Assembly: GCA_019084405.1 (NCBI GenBank)
Contig: JAHRFX010000089.1
Coordinates: 91,457-155,456 of the forward strand
From: Methanobacterium sp.
Lineage (GTDB): Archaea; Methanobacteriota; Methanobacteria; Methanobacteriales; Methanobacteriaceae
Reading direction: 5' to 3'
DNA: 64,000 nucleotides
Below the pieces are notes generated by a model that saw only the letters and a program-made list of their open reading frames with translations, was not told the DNA's origin and ran no database searches. The position numbers and the translations under genes were made by a program. Of this stretch, positions 30,033 through 40,939 are shown piece by piece. Numbering within the stretch: the stretch's first letter is position 1; the number at the start of each line of letters is the position of its first letter.

Positions 30033-31199
30033 TTAATCCACGATCTGTCTATTATTCCGACTCAGAACTACTTTTTCTATCTCATCCAGCGGAGCATCCG
30101 TTTTAATTCCCGTAGGCCGGTAATGGGTGCGATGTGCACTGTAACCTTCATTTTTTAAACCATTCAAAACATCCATTAAAGGAGGCGAGCTAATTTTAAG
30201 CTTCTTAGTAATAACATGGAGGTCATAAAAACCAGGCGGTGCATCATACTCTTCCTTACAAAGGCTAAGGAGTTTTATAACTTCTTTTTCACGGTTTAAA
30301 CTTTTTTCTGATATCATTTCCAGCATGGAATTTATAAAAGAATAGTCCTGTACCTTACCCAGCCACATAGGGCCTCCTCTTAATAATTTTTCCCCACAAA
30401 GGGGACATTTTTCCAGAAGACCAGGCGCTATACCTGGGACCGAATCTCTAAAAAGGCATTTCCTGCAATGAATGATAAATCCCAGATTTTCCAGGGATTT
30501 ATCAGTTTTAGCGGCTCCTTTATCAATTTTAAAGTAAATCCGCATATAATGTTCACTGGAATGAGATAACTTCACATCCACCCTTTTTTTATACTTGGCA
30601 AAGGCTCGGGCCACAAAACTTATCAAGATACGTATACCATTTTCATGACAGTATTCAGTTTTCAGGGGCAAGGAATTATATTTACGAATACATGGCTCTT
30701 TGTAGGTTCCACATAATGCAGAAGTATCAGTGGCAGTTACACAAAGCATTGAATTGCTTTTAAGTGAATTGGCTGCAGATTCTATAAAGTAAGAAGGTGT
30801 TCCAAAGGGATCAATATCTATAACATCAAATTTACCTCGATTATTTCTCATAACAAGATTAGCATCGTCATGGCTTAATTCCATATTCTCCACGCCATTC
30901 AATTGCCCATTTTTCTCCGCAAAATCCAGGGCCAGGGAACTTATATCATTGACCACAACTTCCGATACCCCATATACTTCCTGGGAGTATCTGATCCCCC
31001 TAATTCCACTTCCTCCAAAGGCATCACATACTTTAATTGTACTATCCCTATCTTTCTGGAATTGTTGAAGGGCCAATACAGAAATATCTCTGTTTAGCTC
31101 CATTACTGGATTGTAAAATACCGGTGCCCGGGCAGATACCTTTTCAAAAGTTGGTATGAGTAGTTTAACCTGCCCTTCTTCTATTTCCATTTCTTTCAT
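30033..31199 (-). CDS. trm1: tRNA (guanine26-N2)-dimethyltransferase Trm1
   Basis: Trm1 dimethylates G26 of tRNA. The 388-residue protein has the N-terminal R-A-P-V-F-Y-N-P-V-M-E-L-N-R-D segment, AdoMet motif F-G-G-S-G-I-R-G-I-R-Y and catalytic D-I-D-P-F-G-T-P. A zinc-binding C-x2-C...C-x2-C (C-R-K-C and C-P-L-C) lies in the C-terminal domain. The length is normal for archaeal Trm1, and GGTGG precedes the ATG. Confidence 0.95.
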   Translation of the reverse strand: MKEMEIEEGQVKLLIPTFEKVSARAPVFYNPVMELNRDISVLALQQFQKDRDSTIKVCDAFGGSGIRGIRYSQEVYGVSEVVVNDISSLALDFAEKNGQLNGVENMELSHDDANLVMRNNRGKFDVIDIDPFGTPSYFIESAANSLKSNSMLCVTATDTSALCGTYKEPCIRKYNSLPLKTEYCHENGIRILISFVARAFAKYKKRVDVKLSHSSEHYMRIYFKIDKGAAKTDKSLENLGFIIHCRKCLFRDSVPGIAPGLLEKCPLCGEKLLRGGPMWLGKVQDYSFINSMLEMISEKSLNREKEVIKLLSLCKEEYDAPPGFYDLHVITKKLKISSPPLMDVLNGLKNEGYSAHRTHYRPTGIKTDAPLDEIEKVVLSRNNRQIVD

Positions 31200-31349
31200 T
31201 TTACCACCAGTGTTTAAATTATAATATAAAAAAATTTATTAGTATATATATTTAAGTAACTTCTGAAAACAAATATTATTTGCCTTATTTAATATTAATA
31301 AACATTTTAGTCTACTAATTAAAAACGTAAATGCAAATCGGAGGAAGAG

Positions 31350-32255
31350 ATGTCGGAAATACCCTTTTTGGATAATGCAAAATCCGGGAAAAATAAATGG
31401 TGGACTTATATTTTAACCATAATACTTACCTGGGGGGCATCAAGCTTTTTGGCTGGTTTAATTGTAGGATTAATGGTATTGATTCTTTTATTTTCTTCTT
31501 CCCAGACCTTAAATTTAGTTAATATGAATTTAATTATAGGAAATCCCTTATTTCTAATCTTCCTGGCACTAATCAGCTTTGGTCTGGCCTTTATTTTCAT
31601 GTATTTGAGTATAAAGTTCATTCATCATAGAACATTCCAGTCTCTTATCAATGTGAAGAACAGGACTAGCTGGAAAAAGATAGGTATCGGGGCAGGAGCC
31701 TGGTTATTAATCATAATACTCCTGGACTTCATATCGTTTCTAATAGATCCTTCCAGTTTTCAGATTTCTTTTGATCCTTCCCGTTTCTGGATCCTGGCAC
31801 TTTTAAGCTTAGTCGCTTTCCCTATACAGGCATCATTTGAAGAAATATTTTTTAGAGGATACTTAATGCAAGGGCTGGCTTTGAAGCTAAAGAAACCATT
31901 AAATGTACTTCTAATCAGCTCAATCATTTTTGCAGTAATGCACTGGTTGAATGGGGAAACAATATTGCTCAGTGCATCTATTACCCTGAGTACTTTCATT
32001 GTGGGATTGATGCTGGGAATAATTACCCTGGCAGATAACGGCATTGAACTGGCCATAGGGGTGCACATCATCAACAATCTCTATGTAAGCGTAATCCATT
32101 CTTCCCCACAGGGTGGACTGGGTGAAATACCTTCATTAATTACCACTCCCCTTAATCCCTATGCGTCTCCTTTAATTTTGATAGCAGCTTCCATACTACT
32201 CATAGGGATTCTATTTAGAAATAGAAAAGAGGATTTAAGGGCAGTATTTAATTAA
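31350..32255 (+). CDS. CPBP-family intramembrane metalloprotease
   Basis: The 301-residue polytopic membrane protein carries the Abi/CaaX-protease signature. Motif 1 is F-E-E-I-F-F-R-G-Y (E-E-x3-R), motif 2 lies near F-A-V-M-H-W-L, and motif 3 is V-H-I-I-N-N. Eight or so membrane helices are visible. Archaeal substrates are unknown. GGAGG lies 6 bp before the ATG. It stands alone between trm1 and an aminotransferase. Confidence 0.87.
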   Translation: MSEIPFLDNAKSGKNKWWTYILTIILTWGASSFLAGLIVGLMVLILLFSSSQTLNLVNMNLIIGNPLFLIFLALISFGLAFIFMYLSIKFIHHRTFQSLINVKNRTSWKKIGIGAGAWLLIIILLDFISFLIDPSSFQISFDPSRFWILALLSLVAFPIQASFEEIFFRGYLMQGLALKLKKPLNVLLISSIIFAVMHWLNGETILLSASITLSTFIVGLMLGIITLADNGIELAIGVHIINNLYVSVIHSSPQGGLGEIPSLITTPLNPYASPLILIAASILLIGILFRNRKEDLRAVFN

Positions 32256-32464
32256 GTTTTTTCATTTTTTTAGTATGAACTTTTAGAATATTTTTTATGT
32301 ACAAAAAAATAATCAGATTAATGATTTCTGGTATTAATCTGCTGAATTTATTAAATATCAAATATAAAATCAATTCAGATTAATTATGCGGTTTGAGATA
32401 AGAATTTAGAATATCTTTAAATATTTAACATAAATATTTAAAATTAATGTTTACAGGTGTAGAT

Positions 32465-33559
32465 ATGATTCCCATTGCCAATCCCCTTATAGAAGATGAA
32501 GAGATTCAAGAAGTAGTAAAAGTCTTAAAATCTGGATTCATTGCCCAGGGCCCTAAAGTGGCCGAATTTGAAGAAAAGTTTGCCGAATATGCAAATACCA
32601 GCCATGCCATAGCCACCAGTTCTGGAACCACTGCACTGCATCTTACTTTACTTGCAGCAGGGATTGGTACTGGTGATGAAGTTATAACCACTCCATTTAG
32701 CTTTGCTGCTACTGGCAATGTGATCCTCTATACCGGAGCAAAACCAGTATTCGTGGATATAGATCCGGATACTTATAATTTAAACCCGGAAACAATAGAA
32801 GAAGCCATTACTCCTCAAACCAGGGCTATCATGCCAGTACACCTGTATGGACAACCTGCTGACATGGAACCTATCCAGAAAATAGCCGATGATAATGATT
32901 TATATGTAATTGAAGATGCAGCTCAAGCCCATGGGGCGATGTATCATGGAAAGAAAGTGGGATCGTTAGGTGACATGGCGGGATTCAGCTTTTATCCTAC
33001 TAAAAATATGACTACCAGCGAGGGTGGAATCATAACTACGGATAACTCCGAATTTGCAGAAAAAGTCCGTATTTTAAGGGCCCATGGAGAAAAAGAGAGA
33101 TATAATCATGTGGTTTTGGGCTATAATTTTCGTATGACTGATATTGCGGCGGCCATTGGCTTGGTCCAGTTAAAGCGCCTGGATGGTTTCAACCAGAAAA
33201 GAATAGAAAATGCAAATTATCTAACTGAACATATAAATGAACTGGATGGAATTACTGCTCCTTATATTCAGGACGATGTTAAACACGTATTTCACCAGTA
33301 CACCATTCAGGTGGATGCTAACATAAGGGATGATTGCATAAAATTCCTCAATGAACATGGTGTAGGCACTGGTATTCACTATCCTAAAGCCATATACCAT
33401 CAAGAACTATATCAAAAACTAGGATTTAAAGATAACTGCCCGGAAGCTGAAAAAGCGGCCAAAAAAGTTATTTCCATCCCGGTACATCCGCAATTAAAGG
33501 TAGAAGATTTGGAAGTAATAGTACAGACATTGGAAGACACCAGCAATCACTTCCAATAA
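32465..33559 (+). CDS. DegT/DnrJ/EryC1 family sugar aminotransferase
   Basis: This PLP-dependent enzyme of 364 residues (ATG at 32465 after AGGTG) has the family motifs [16 protein letters not shown] and the Schiff-base lysine K180 in F-Y-P-T-K-N-M. It should transfer an amino group to a nucleotide-linked keto sugar for cell-wall or glycan synthesis. No other sugar gene is adjacent, so the substrate cannot be told. A TTTAAATATT TATA-like box lies upstream. Confidence 0.88.
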   Translation: MIPIANPLIEDEEIQEVVKVLKSGFIAQGPKVAEFEEKFAEYANTSHAIATSSGTTALHLTLLAAGIGTGDEVITTPFSFAATGNVILYTGAKPVFVDIDPDTYNLNPETIEEAITPQTRAIMPVHLYGQPADMEPIQKIADDNDLYVIEDAAQAHGAMYHGKKVGSLGDMAGFSFYPTKNMTTSEGGIITTDNSEFAEKVRILRAHGEKERYNHVVLGYNFRMTDIAAAIGLVQLKRLDGFNQKRIENANYLTEHINELDGITAPYIQDDVKHVFHQYTIQVDANIRDDCIKFLNEHGVGTGIHYPKAIYHQELYQKLGFKDNCPEAEKAAKKVISIPVHPQLKVEDLEVIVQTLEDTSNHFQ

Positions 33560-33868
33560 TTTATATTTTTTTGATTTCCAAATCAGGAAATGGCAGCAAT
33601 ATCTTAAATTCTTCAATTATCTTTTTAATTAGGAAAAAAATGATTTTTAATTAGAAAAATGAGATATTGAAATTCATTAAACTGCTCAATTTCCCTAACT
33701 TTATAAATTCTTTTTAAGAATTAAGATACTGGCTGGATTTAAATTATAATATCATTTAAGTTAGCTTCTTAATATAGAAGCAATCTTTCTATCTCTACTT
33801 ATGATCCAATTCTATAGAAATTAAAAAATATATATTCTTTATTTTCCAGGGGATCCCTGTTAAAATCA
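33560..33868. other. Convergent AT-rich gap
   Basis: These 309 bp lie between the 3' ends of the aminotransferase gene and the MTH1187-like gene. Several T-rich runs could act as terminators for the plus-strand gene. I see no ORF, tRNA or repeat. Confidence 0.4.
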
Positions 33869-34168
33869 TTAAAGCTTTTTTTTAACTGATGCTACTTTAT
33901 CTGCCAGTCCTCGATTGCTATCTCTTCTATCATCTATCTTAATGCTGGTAGATACTCGATTTGCACCTTCTTTTATTACAGCTTCATGGGCGCTTGCTAT
34001 GGCTTTAAATAGATCTTCAAGGTTTTCAGATTCTATTTGGGTTCCCATACCTGAAATCTGGTACTTTATGCCTCTTTTATCTAAAGCAAGTACTGCAGCA
34101 GCTACATAATTACTCAAACTTGTGCTGGAAGTTCCAACAGGGATTATGGTTAATTCAGCAGTTATCAT
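33869..34168 (-). CDS. MTH1187/YkoF-family thiamine-binding-like protein
   Basis: This 99-residue ferredoxin-fold protein of the DUF77 family begins with M-I-T-A-E-L-T-I-I-P-V-G-T and includes Y-Q-I-S-G-M-G-T-Q-I-E. The Methanothermobacter homologue MTH1187 has a known structure, and relatives bind thiamine or its pyrimidine part. No ribosome site precedes the ATG, and a TATA element 25-32 bp upstream predicts a leaderless mRNA. It is divergent from the PP-loop gene with only 38 bp between start codons. Confidence 0.85.
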   Translation of the reverse strand: MITAELTIIPVGTSSTSLSNYVAAAVLALDKRGIKYQISGMGTQIESENLEDLFKAIASAHEAVIKEGANRVSTSIKIDDRRDSNRGLADKVASVKKKL

Positions 34169-34173
34169 AATAA

Positions 34174-34200
34174 TTATATATGTACTTTGGATTATATATA
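34174..34200. promoter_or_regulatory. Interlocked divergent promoters with two TATA boxes
   Basis: TTATATA at 34174-34180 lies about 30 bp before the plus-strand ATG at 34207. TATATATA at 34193-34200 lies about 28 bp before the minus-strand ATG at 34168. Each TATA box sits next to the opposite gene's start, and neither gene has a Shine-Dalgarno sequence. Both transcripts are therefore predicted to be leaderless, and both promoters share the same 38 bp. Confidence 0.55.
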
Positions 34201-34206
34201 CTTTTT

Positions 34207-35064
34207 ATGGAACACCTCAACCCGGATAAATTTAATCTAATGATTAAAAAAAGGGCTGAAAATTTAATAAAAGATTATAGCCTGATTGAAAAGGGAGATA
34301 AAATAGCAATCGCTCTTTCTGGTGGAAAAGACAGTATTTTAACCTTACACCTATTGAAAAATTTCCAAAAAGAAATGGGATTTGATATGGTGGCCATTGC
34401 CGTGGATGAGGGGATTAAAGGATATAGAAAACAGGGTATGGAAGCCGCTAAATCCAATGCCCAATCAGTAGGAATTGAGTTAATCAAAAAGTCATTAAAA
34501 ACTGAAATGGGATTTTCACTGGATGAGGTTTATTCCTATTTTAAAAGTGCTTGCATACCATGCGGAGTTTTCAGGAGACATATACTCAATAAAACCGCAT
34601 TTGAAATAGGTGCCACTAAAATTGCCACGGGACATAATTTAGATGACGAAATACAGTCATTCTTGATGAGCTTTGCCCGGGGGGATATGGTGAAATTTTC
34701 TAAATTTGGCCCCCGGCTGGAGGTCATTCACCCCCGACTGATACCCCGGATTAAACCACTTTGGAACACACCTGAAAGGGAAGTTGGTATTTGGGCGGTT
34801 TTAAATGAAATCGAGGTTCATTTTGATGAGTGCCCTTATTCTGAGCTTTCCTTGAGAGCTAAAACAAAAGATTTTTTAAATAGGGCGGAGTCCAAAAAAC
34901 CAGGAACTAAACAAGCCATAATGGATTCTTTTATAAAAAGCCTGAATATAGATCCGGGGATAATAGAATTAAAGGAGTGTCAATTATGTGGGGAACCTTC
35001 TTCTTCAACCCTATGCAAGGCCTGTGAATTGAAAAAACTAATATCTGAATATAAAAAAACCTAA
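34207..35064 (+). CDS. PP-loop ATPase of the TtuA/TIGR00269 tRNA thiolation family
   Basis: The 285-residue protein has the PP-loop S-G-G-K-D-S near residue 46, the C-x2-C of A-C-I-P-C-G-V, and the G-H-N-L-D-D-E segment. A C-terminal zinc-like C-Q-L-C and C-K-A-C pair is present. Family members thiolate U54 or other uridines of tRNA using an iron-sulfur cluster. The usual N-terminal zinc finger is absent. I use the ATG at 34207; a frame from 34180 would run through the TATA boxes. The 3' end overlaps the convergent GTPase gene by 4 bp. Confidence 0.8.
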   Translation: MEHLNPDKFNLMIKKRAENLIKDYSLIEKGDKIAIALSGGKDSILTLHLLKNFQKEMGFDMVAIAVDEGIKGYRKQGMEAAKSNAQSVGIELIKKSLKTEMGFSLDEVYSYFKSACIPCGVFRRHILNKTAFEIGATKIATGHNLDDEIQSFLMSFARGDMVKFSKFGPRLEVIHPRLIPRIKPLWNTPEREVGIWAVLNEIEVHFDECPYSELSLRAKTKDFLNRAESKKPGTKQAIMDSFIKSLNIDPGIIELKECQLCGEPSSSTLCKACELKKLISEYKKT

Positions 35065-36653
35065 TCTGATATGGTACGGGTTATGATACCAATTCCCTTA
35101 CTGTGTCCTTCCCTCAAAATTATTTTTTGCCCTTCTTTTACATGATAAGGCCTGTATTTGAAACGCATATGCACCTTACCTTTATCTCCTGCGGACATGT
35201 ATTTCTTATCCAGAGGTTCCAGTTGGGTGGTCTCGGCAATGGTTTCTATGTGGGTAACACTTTCATAACCACTTTTAATGGTGGTGGGATGGACTAATAT
35301 TGTTATTTCTGCTTCAAATTCTCTAAAAGATTCGGGTTTATATTCAGGATGACATAAAATCGCACCTCTAGAAATTTGATCCATATCAACTCCAGTTATT
35401 GATATTCCAACCACATCTCCTATTTTGGCATAGCCAATTTTATAGTGATGCATTTCAATGGATCTGGCAGTTAATTCCTTGAATTCACCATAGGTAGTGG
35501 GGCCCATTAAAAGACGATCTCCCTTTTGCACCTGGCCCTGACGGATGGTACCACTGACAACAGTACCTGCCCCCTTAACGGAATAAACCTTATCAATGTA
35601 CATCATAAATGGTTTTTTTTGATCTTCCAGATTCAATGGGATTTCAATATTTAAAAATAAATAATTTAAAAGCTTTAAACCTTCACCTGTAACTGATGAA
35701 ATATTAAATACTGGCACCAGATGTTTATTCATTTTTTTTGCAACAGAAGACGCTTCTTCTTTATTTTTTACTTTAAATGGAATTCTGCCTACCAGTTTTA
35801 GCAGTTCTGCTATTTCTCTATATACTCTATTTAATTCTTCTGCAGGAACCAGATCAATTTTGGTTATAACTACCAACACCGGAAGATCCATGGCTAAGAT
35901 TATCCCTAAGTGTTCCCTGGTGATATGGGTAGGACCATCATCTGCCGCAATAGTTAAAAGCCCATAATTTAATTTCTGCCCTACTATGCCCCTTATGGTA
36001 GTTCTAAGCCATGGTTCATGACCTACCGTATCTACAAAGGATACCAGCCTATCACATTTTTCCATTAAATCAGATTTTTCTTTTTTATCCAATGGATTTT
36101 TCATATGATAAACGGCTTTATTAGAAAAACCATAGAGGGCAAAGGATAGGTCTGCTGATAAACCTCGCTCTATCTCATGCTTTTGCACATCCAGAAAAAT
36201 CCGGCTCTTACCGCTCCCATCATCCAGATTTCCGGTGGTCAGGGTTCCAAGAAGGGTACTTTTGCCATGATCAACGTGCCCGGCCACCCCCACCAGCAAG
36301 TGCTCTTTTTTTGTATTCTGAACTTTTAAAACTCTTAAATGAGCAACTTTTTTTCCATTAATGGGATGAAGTGCTAAGATTTTAACTTCAGCCCCAATTA
36401 TATGAGCTATGCTCTCTAAGACGAATATTGATTCTTTTAATTGGGATTCATTTAAACCAACCAGCTCCCCCTTATCTTCCACACCTAAAAAATAAATAGC
36501 TTCCCCCTTTCCTTTTTCCATACGGTATTTCATCTGGGATAATAATCGCTGCTTACGGTCTTCCTTTAGATGAAATTCAGGGGATAAACCCACTTTAAAT
36601 TCAATATTCTTCCTTTCACCCTTCCGGGTAAAAGAACGCAGATCTTTTATCAT
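35061..36653 (-). CDS. GTPBP1-like translational GTPase
   Basis: The 530-residue protein has an N-terminal domain of about 120 residues, then an EF-Tu-like G domain: G1 [10 protein letters not shown]3 D-T-V-G-H-E, G4 T-K-I-D. Two beta-barrel domains resembling EF-1A domains 2 and 3 follow. This is the archaeal GTPBP1/GTPBP2 group (COG5258-like). Mammalian members act in ribosome rescue and mRNA decay; the archaeal role is open. The downstream end overlaps the PP-loop gene; the DUF1922 gene lies 12 bp upstream on the same strand. Confidence 0.85.
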   Translation of the reverse strand: MIKDLRSFTRKGERKNIEFKVGLSPEFHLKEDRKQRLLSQMKYRMEKGKGEAIYFLGVEDKGELVGLNESQLKESIFVLESIAHIIGAEVKILALHPINGKKVAHLRVLKVQNTKKEHLLVGVAGHVDHGKSTLLGTLTTGNLDDGSGKSRIFLDVQKHEIERGLSADLSFALYGFSNKAVYHMKNPLDKKEKSDLMEKCDRLVSFVDTVGHEPWLRTTIRGIVGQKLNYGLLTIAADDGPTHITREHLGIILAMDLPVLVVITKIDLVPAEELNRVYREIAELLKLVGRIPFKVKNKEEASSVAKKMNKHLVPVFNISSVTGEGLKLLNYLFLNIEIPLNLEDQKKPFMMYIDKVYSVKGAGTVVSGTIRQGQVQKGDRLLMGPTTYGEFKELTARSIEMHHYKIGYAKIGDVVGISITGVDMDQISRGAILCHPEYKPESFREFEAEITILVHPTTIKSGYESVTHIETIAETTQLEPLDKKYMSAGDKGKVHMRFKYRPYHVKEGQKIILREGHSKGIGIITRTISD

Positions 36654-36665
36654 ATGTTTCAGACG

Positions 36666-36878
36666 TTATAATTTATTGGCGGTGGTAAAACCGGTTCCCC
36701 CATATCTTTCTTCCTGCAGATCCCGCACTGCCTGGGATGCACTTTGAAAATCTTCAGCCCTTTTTAATATTCTTCTACTCTTAACCTTGATGTTTTTTCC
36801 ACAGACACACTTTCGGGTAACTACCCCTTCCCGGGAATACATGGCCCGACCGCAATCACAACGAAATATAAGGTACAT
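36666..36878 (-). CDS. DUF1922 zinc-ribbon protein (MTH1184-like)
   Basis: The 70-residue protein has two C-x-C pairs (C-D-C-G near the start and C-V-C-G around residue 29) forming a rubredoxin-like zinc ribbon, then a basic helix and a helical tail. It matches what I recall of MTH1184, a protein of known structure but unknown function. It lies 12 bp upstream of the GTPase gene on the same strand, so it may be a small partner of it. Confidence 0.85.
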   Translation of the reverse strand: MYLIFRCDCGRAMYSREGVVTRKCVCGKNIKVKSRRILKRAEDFQSASQAVRDLQEERYGGTGFTTANKL

Positions 36879-37049
36879 TACTTATCTCCACCAGCACTTA
36901 ATTTCTCAAGCATTAATTATTTTTTTATCATTAGTAAAATTATTTTAATAAATCATTTCAAAGCAGATAAATAATATTTTCATTATGGCTTGGAATATAG
37001 GCACTATTTAGAAAATAGGCTTAATAGGGAATATTAGTGTCAATTTTGA

Positions 37050-38210
37050 TTATCCTCCCCATAATTTGCCAAAAAGGGGTAATATAACCTGGGGTATGGT
37101 AATGAAACTCCCAATCATTGATCCCAGGTTGGCCCCTACCACCACTAATAGTACCCGGAATATCTTATTATTCCACAAATCCGTTAAGTCCTCACACTTA
37201 CCAAAACCAACCAGATCACTAGAGCCAACATGCCGTAATTTGGCTTCAACTAAGCCTGCAAACCATCCTGCGGCGATTAAAGGATGCAGTGAAGTTATAG
37301 GTGCTACTAAAAAAGCAGTAACTGCTGAAAGGATTTTTGATCCACTTAAAATAGAACCCAGAAATGAAAGTCCCCCGGTTAACAATATAAACTGTATTAA
37401 ACCAGATTGAATATTAATTCCTCTTATAAATGCTAAAATGAAGATTATGATAAAAGATAGGGGAATTAATGATAGCAATATTTTAATCCAGGGGACTCCT
37501 GACTTTTTTTCATTTAAAAGACTGTTTAAGGGAGGTAAGTTTTCAGGGTGATCCAGATAATTATTTATGCCCTGCTGATGCCCCGCCCCTATCACAGCAA
37601 TTACATTATCTTCCGGAATTTCAAGCAGTTTATGGGACATATAAGCATCTCTTTCATCCACCAGGACTTTATAAGCTTGTGGTGACATTTCCTGGAAATA
37701 ATTCATGACTTCTTGAAGGGCATCCCCTTTTTTAAGGCTTTCTATATCGTCAATTTCATCTTCTCCACTGAAAAAGGAATATATGATGCCATAGGTGAAT
37801 TTAATCTTTTCCCAGGCACTCATGGCATTTAAAGCCCTTTTCAAGGTCAATGATATATCCCGGTCAATTAAAGCTACCCGGGCACCTACTTCTTCTGAGG
37901 CATCAATAGCTGCTAACATCTCAGCTCCAGGTTTAACACCCAGATCATCACCTATTTTTTTTTGCATATAGGTTAAAAACCCACTTACAAGGAAAAGACC
38001 TACTTTATTTTCTTTAATTACATCTGAAACTGAAATGTCATTTTTTTCTTTAATCCCCATTTTTTCCTGCATTAAACGATGATATCTATTTACACATAAT
38101 TCTACAGCCACTACATCAGGTTTTTCTTCTAATATGGCATTTTTAACTTCTTCAACGCTTTTTTGGGAAACATGGGCTGTTCCTATAATTTTTAGGGATT
38201 CTCTTTTCAT
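37050..38210 (-). CDS. TraB/PrgY family membrane protein
   Basis: From the ATG at 38210 the protein has 386 residues; a GTG three codons earlier is possible. The N-terminal TraB domain shows I-G-T-A-H-V-S and the second signature I-G-A-G-H-Q-Q-G. The C-terminal 150 residues hold about four or five membrane helices. The family is related to Tiki/erythromycin-esterase-like metalloproteases and to PrgY, which lowers peptide pheromone activity. The archaeal substrate is unknown. Confidence 0.85.
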   Translation of the reverse strand: MKRESLKIIGTAHVSQKSVEEVKNAILEEKPDVVAVELCVNRYHRLMQEKMGIKEKNDISVSDVIKENKVGLFLVSGFLTYMQKKIGDDLGVKPGAEMLAAIDASEEVGARVALIDRDISLTLKRALNAMSAWEKIKFTYGIIYSFFSGEDEIDDIESLKKGDALQEVMNYFQEMSPQAYKVLVDERDAYMSHKLLEIPEDNVIAVIGAGHQQGINNYLDHPENLPPLNSLLNEKKSGVPWIKILLSLIPLSFIIIFILAFIRGINIQSGLIQFILLTGGLSFLGSILSGSKILSAVTAFLVAPITSLHPLIAAGWFAGLVEAKLRHVGSSDLVGFGKCEDLTDLWNNKIFRVLLVVVGANLGSMIGSFITIPQVILPLFGKLWGG

Positions 38211-38448
38211 ATATTCCACTATTTTATTTATTATAATTCAGGGGAGGTTGCTTGATAATCCAATAAAATACCGCAACTCGCAACTGATTACACTTATATT
38301 TATAATACTATTATAATTATTGATGGGAAGGGGAGATGTGCAATTATATTGAGAAAATGAGAATTATACAATTACTGCCGAACTTATTTTGTAATTGATA
38401 ATATACCTCTAATAATTGGGATCAATATTTTTAAAATAGATATGATTA

Positions 38449-39120
38449 TTATTTCCGGTAGCTGGTTATAATATTCTGGTGGAAAATGGGAACATTATTT
38501 GAAATATTTCTTTTTAAACAGAATTCAATGTCTTTTTCAAAGCCTAAAATCTTCAATCTTTGACCAGAACGAGAATTAAATATCGATTTATCTACTTTTT
38601 CAAGATTTTCAATTGCTAAAACAGCCGACCTTGCAAACTCATCCATTTCTTCATCAGGAAGGTATTTCATTATGAATCCTGCTCCTAAGAAGTCTTCTAT
38701 GGCAAACCGTCCTTCCACTCCGGCCATCACCAGTTCTATATGGTCCCGGGATATTTCCTGTGCAGCACGGGCCACGGCTTTAGCATTATTAAAACAACCA
38801 ATCAAAACCCGGGCATTCATCCCTTCCATGATTCTGGTTCCATTACTGGTAGTTAAAACCAGAGTTTCTCCATTGAATTTTTGAATTTCCCAGGGGGAGT
38901 TACCGGCATTAAATCCATTTAGAGTCGCACCTCTTCTTTCTCCAGCCAGCACGGCATTTAATTTTTCGGATATTTTCCTGGCATTTTCCTGGTCTATAAC
39001 CGGCACCACCTGTTGAAAATGATCCAGTGCAACAGTTATGGTGGAGCTGGCCCTCAATACATCAACCATTATGGATAAATCATTAGAATAAGATTTTTCC
39101 AAACTCAAACTAATCTTCAT
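38449..39120 (-). CDS. comB: 2-phosphosulfolactate phosphatase ComB
   Basis: ComB removes phosphate from 2-phosphosulfolactate, the second step of coenzyme M synthesis. The 223-residue protein shows the family N-terminal D-V-L-R-A-S-S-T-I, the G-E-R-R-G segment and T-S-N-G-T-R-I-M. GGGAG lies 6 bp before the ATG. It supplies the substrate chain for ComC and ComDE found at 5-7 kb; comA is not in the window. Confidence 0.93.
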   Translation of the reverse strand: MKISLSLEKSYSNDLSIMVDVLRASSTITVALDHFQQVVPVIDQENARKISEKLNAVLAGERRGATLNGFNAGNSPWEIQKFNGETLVLTTSNGTRIMEGMNARVLIGCFNNAKAVARAAQEISRDHIELVMAGVEGRFAIEDFLGAGFIMKYLPDEEMDEFARSAVLAIENLEKVDKSIFNSRSGQRLKILGFEKDIEFCLKRNISNNVPIFHQNIITSYRK

Positions 39121-39345
39121 GGAAAGGCTCCCTATTAAAATATAATCTATTACCGTATATTTGATTATTATATGCTATAACTATGGAATTATGTATATTG
39201 CTTATTAATAATCCATTTATTTAAATATTTGAGAAAAATTCATCTATATTCCTATAAATATAATTATAATTAAGCGGCTATAAATTTATCATATTCATTA
39301 AATCCCGGAATTTTAATAAGTTAGTATGTGAAAAAATGTGATTAG

Positions 39346-39960
39346 ATGAGAATTGTTACCACCCCTATGTGTGAACCGATTTTAAAATGGGCAGGTGTCT
39401 CCGAATACATGGTAAATAAAAATCCAGATGAAGAAGAGGCTGATCTGGCCATAGTACTCTCTGAAACAAATACTCGCATGAAATCCATAAAAATTAAGCT
39501 TAATACCTTTTTTCAAATTCGGAAAAGTGTGGAAAGGCTTCAGAATATGATTGAAGTTGAAAATTCAAGTAATTTTTCAGAAAAACGGGATTTGAATATT
39601 AAAAATTCTAAAAATAACCATTTAAATAATCTAAATTTTAAAAATCAGTTTATGGGGCGGGATTCTAAGTGGCTGGATAATGATTATAGAATTAAGGCCC
39701 GAAAATTGAATGGAAAAATAAAAGTTACAGTATATTCAAACTTTCTAAAAGACATAGTAGAAGACATGGGATACAGCATAGTTTATGAAAAACCAGACTT
39801 TGTGGTATATCCTGATTATTTGGAAAGTGTGCTGGAGACAAAATCAGAAGGTAATAACTTAATAAAGGTTCCCTCACATGAGAATGCGAGTTTAAATCCT
39901 GTTAAGAGGGCGCACTTTAGATACAACTTGTTGGAGAAAAAATTATGTATGAAACCCTAA
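39346..39960 (+). CDS. Unrecognised protein coupled to mmp7
   Basis: The 204-residue protein begins [18 protein letters not shown] low-complexity Asn/Lys-rich stretch around residues 75-105 looks like an inserted linker. The C-terminal half contains [10 protein letters not shown]. The last 16 bp overlap the start of mmp7, so the two proteins are surely co-translated. That neighbourhood suggests a part in Mcr assembly or activation, but I do not recognise the family and no catalytic motif is visible. Confidence 0.7.
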   Translation: MRIVTTPMCEPILKWAGVSEYMVNKNPDEEEADLAIVLSETNTRMKSIKIKLNTFFQIRKSVERLQNMIEVENSSNFSEKRDLNIKNSKNNHLNNLNFKNQFMGRDSKWLDNDYRIKARKLNGKIKVTVYSNFLKDIVEDMGYSIVYEKPDFVVYPDYLESVLETKSEGNNLIKVPSHENASLNPVKRAHFRYNLLEKKLCMKP

Positions 39961-40856
39961 CCTATGCTGGTGGTGTTCACAAGCATGAGGAAATGACCGA
40001 ACTTATTGAGGATTTGGGAGGATTTATTCTTCAGGAGAACATGCTGCAAATGGATCTGGTTCTTACTCTGGCGGTACCTCTTGAAGATGTGCCTAAAATA
40101 CAGGAAAAAGCCAAAGAATTACTGGGAACGGTTAAAATTGCCCCCATGGCGGGAACCGAAATAGCTATTGTTTCACCTACCCTGGCCCGTCATCATCTGC
40201 CTCATTCTGCCTGTGATATTTCTGAATATTTACGTCGTTTCGGGGCAAAAGACAACATGATTGGTCTGGCCAGAGGAGCAGGGAAGGGTATCTCCCGGAT
40301 TAGTGAAGATGAGAAAACATTAATAGATGAACACGATCTGGCGGTATTTGCTCTAGGTAGTTTTGAACAGTGCATTAAGGATAAAATTCACCTTTTTGAG
40401 GATATTAATATCCCTGTTGTGGTAACTGGGGCTCCTGAAATGGATGTAAAGGATTTGCCAGGAGCCGATGCATATGTACCTGGATTGGGAAGGATTCCTC
40501 GACGATTAAAAAGAGGAGAGGATATTAGAGCTTTAAAAAAACTGGTTACGGTGGTTGAAGATATTTTAGACCAGCGACGTAGGGACATGGCGCAGGACCC
40601 TCCTTTAATACCATCCATACTGGTTAAAACTGAAATTGAAAATCAAATAAATGCCCTGGATGAAGTTTATTCTCCTACTCCGGTAACCAGTCAGCTGGAT
40701 GGAGTCAGGGTAAAACTGAATTATAACCAGTTCCATGAGGAGATAGGAAATGTTAAAATTTATAAATATACTCTGGAGGACATTGCCGAGATAAAAAAAT
40801 CCAAAATGTATGATTACACTTTAGTGAAGCTCTTACCAGAAAGCTCCTTAATTTAA
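39945..40856 (+). CDS. mmp7: Methanogenesis marker protein 7 (Mmp7)
   Basis: The 303-residue protein has a methanogen-specific sequence beginning [16 protein letters not shown] and containing [10 protein letters not shown] and [10 protein letters not shown]. From the literature I recall Mmp7 as a member of the ATP-driven complex that activates Mcr together with McrC, Mmp3 and others. GGAG lies 9 bp before the ATG, inside the upstream gene. The mcr operon starts 3 kb downstream on the same strand. Confidence 0.85.
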   Translation: MYETLTYAGGVHKHEEMTELIEDLGGFILQENMLQMDLVLTLAVPLEDVPKIQEKAKELLGTVKIAPMAGTEIAIVSPTLARHHLPHSACDISEYLRRFGAKDNMIGLARGAGKGISRISEDEKTLIDEHDLAVFALGSFEQCIKDKIHLFEDINIPVVVTGAPEMDVKDLPGADAYVPGLGRIPRRLKRGEDIRALKKLVTVVEDILDQRRRDMAQDPPLIPSILVKTEIENQINALDEVYSPTPVTSQLDGVRVKLNYNQFHEEIGNVKIYKYTLEDIAEIKKSKMYDYTLVKLLPESSLI

Positions 40857-40939
40857 TAAAGCTTAAATCAAATTTTGTTCATAGCGAGAGTGAATAATCA
40901 AGTAATTTTTTATAAACATCAATAAAAAATTAATATTCT

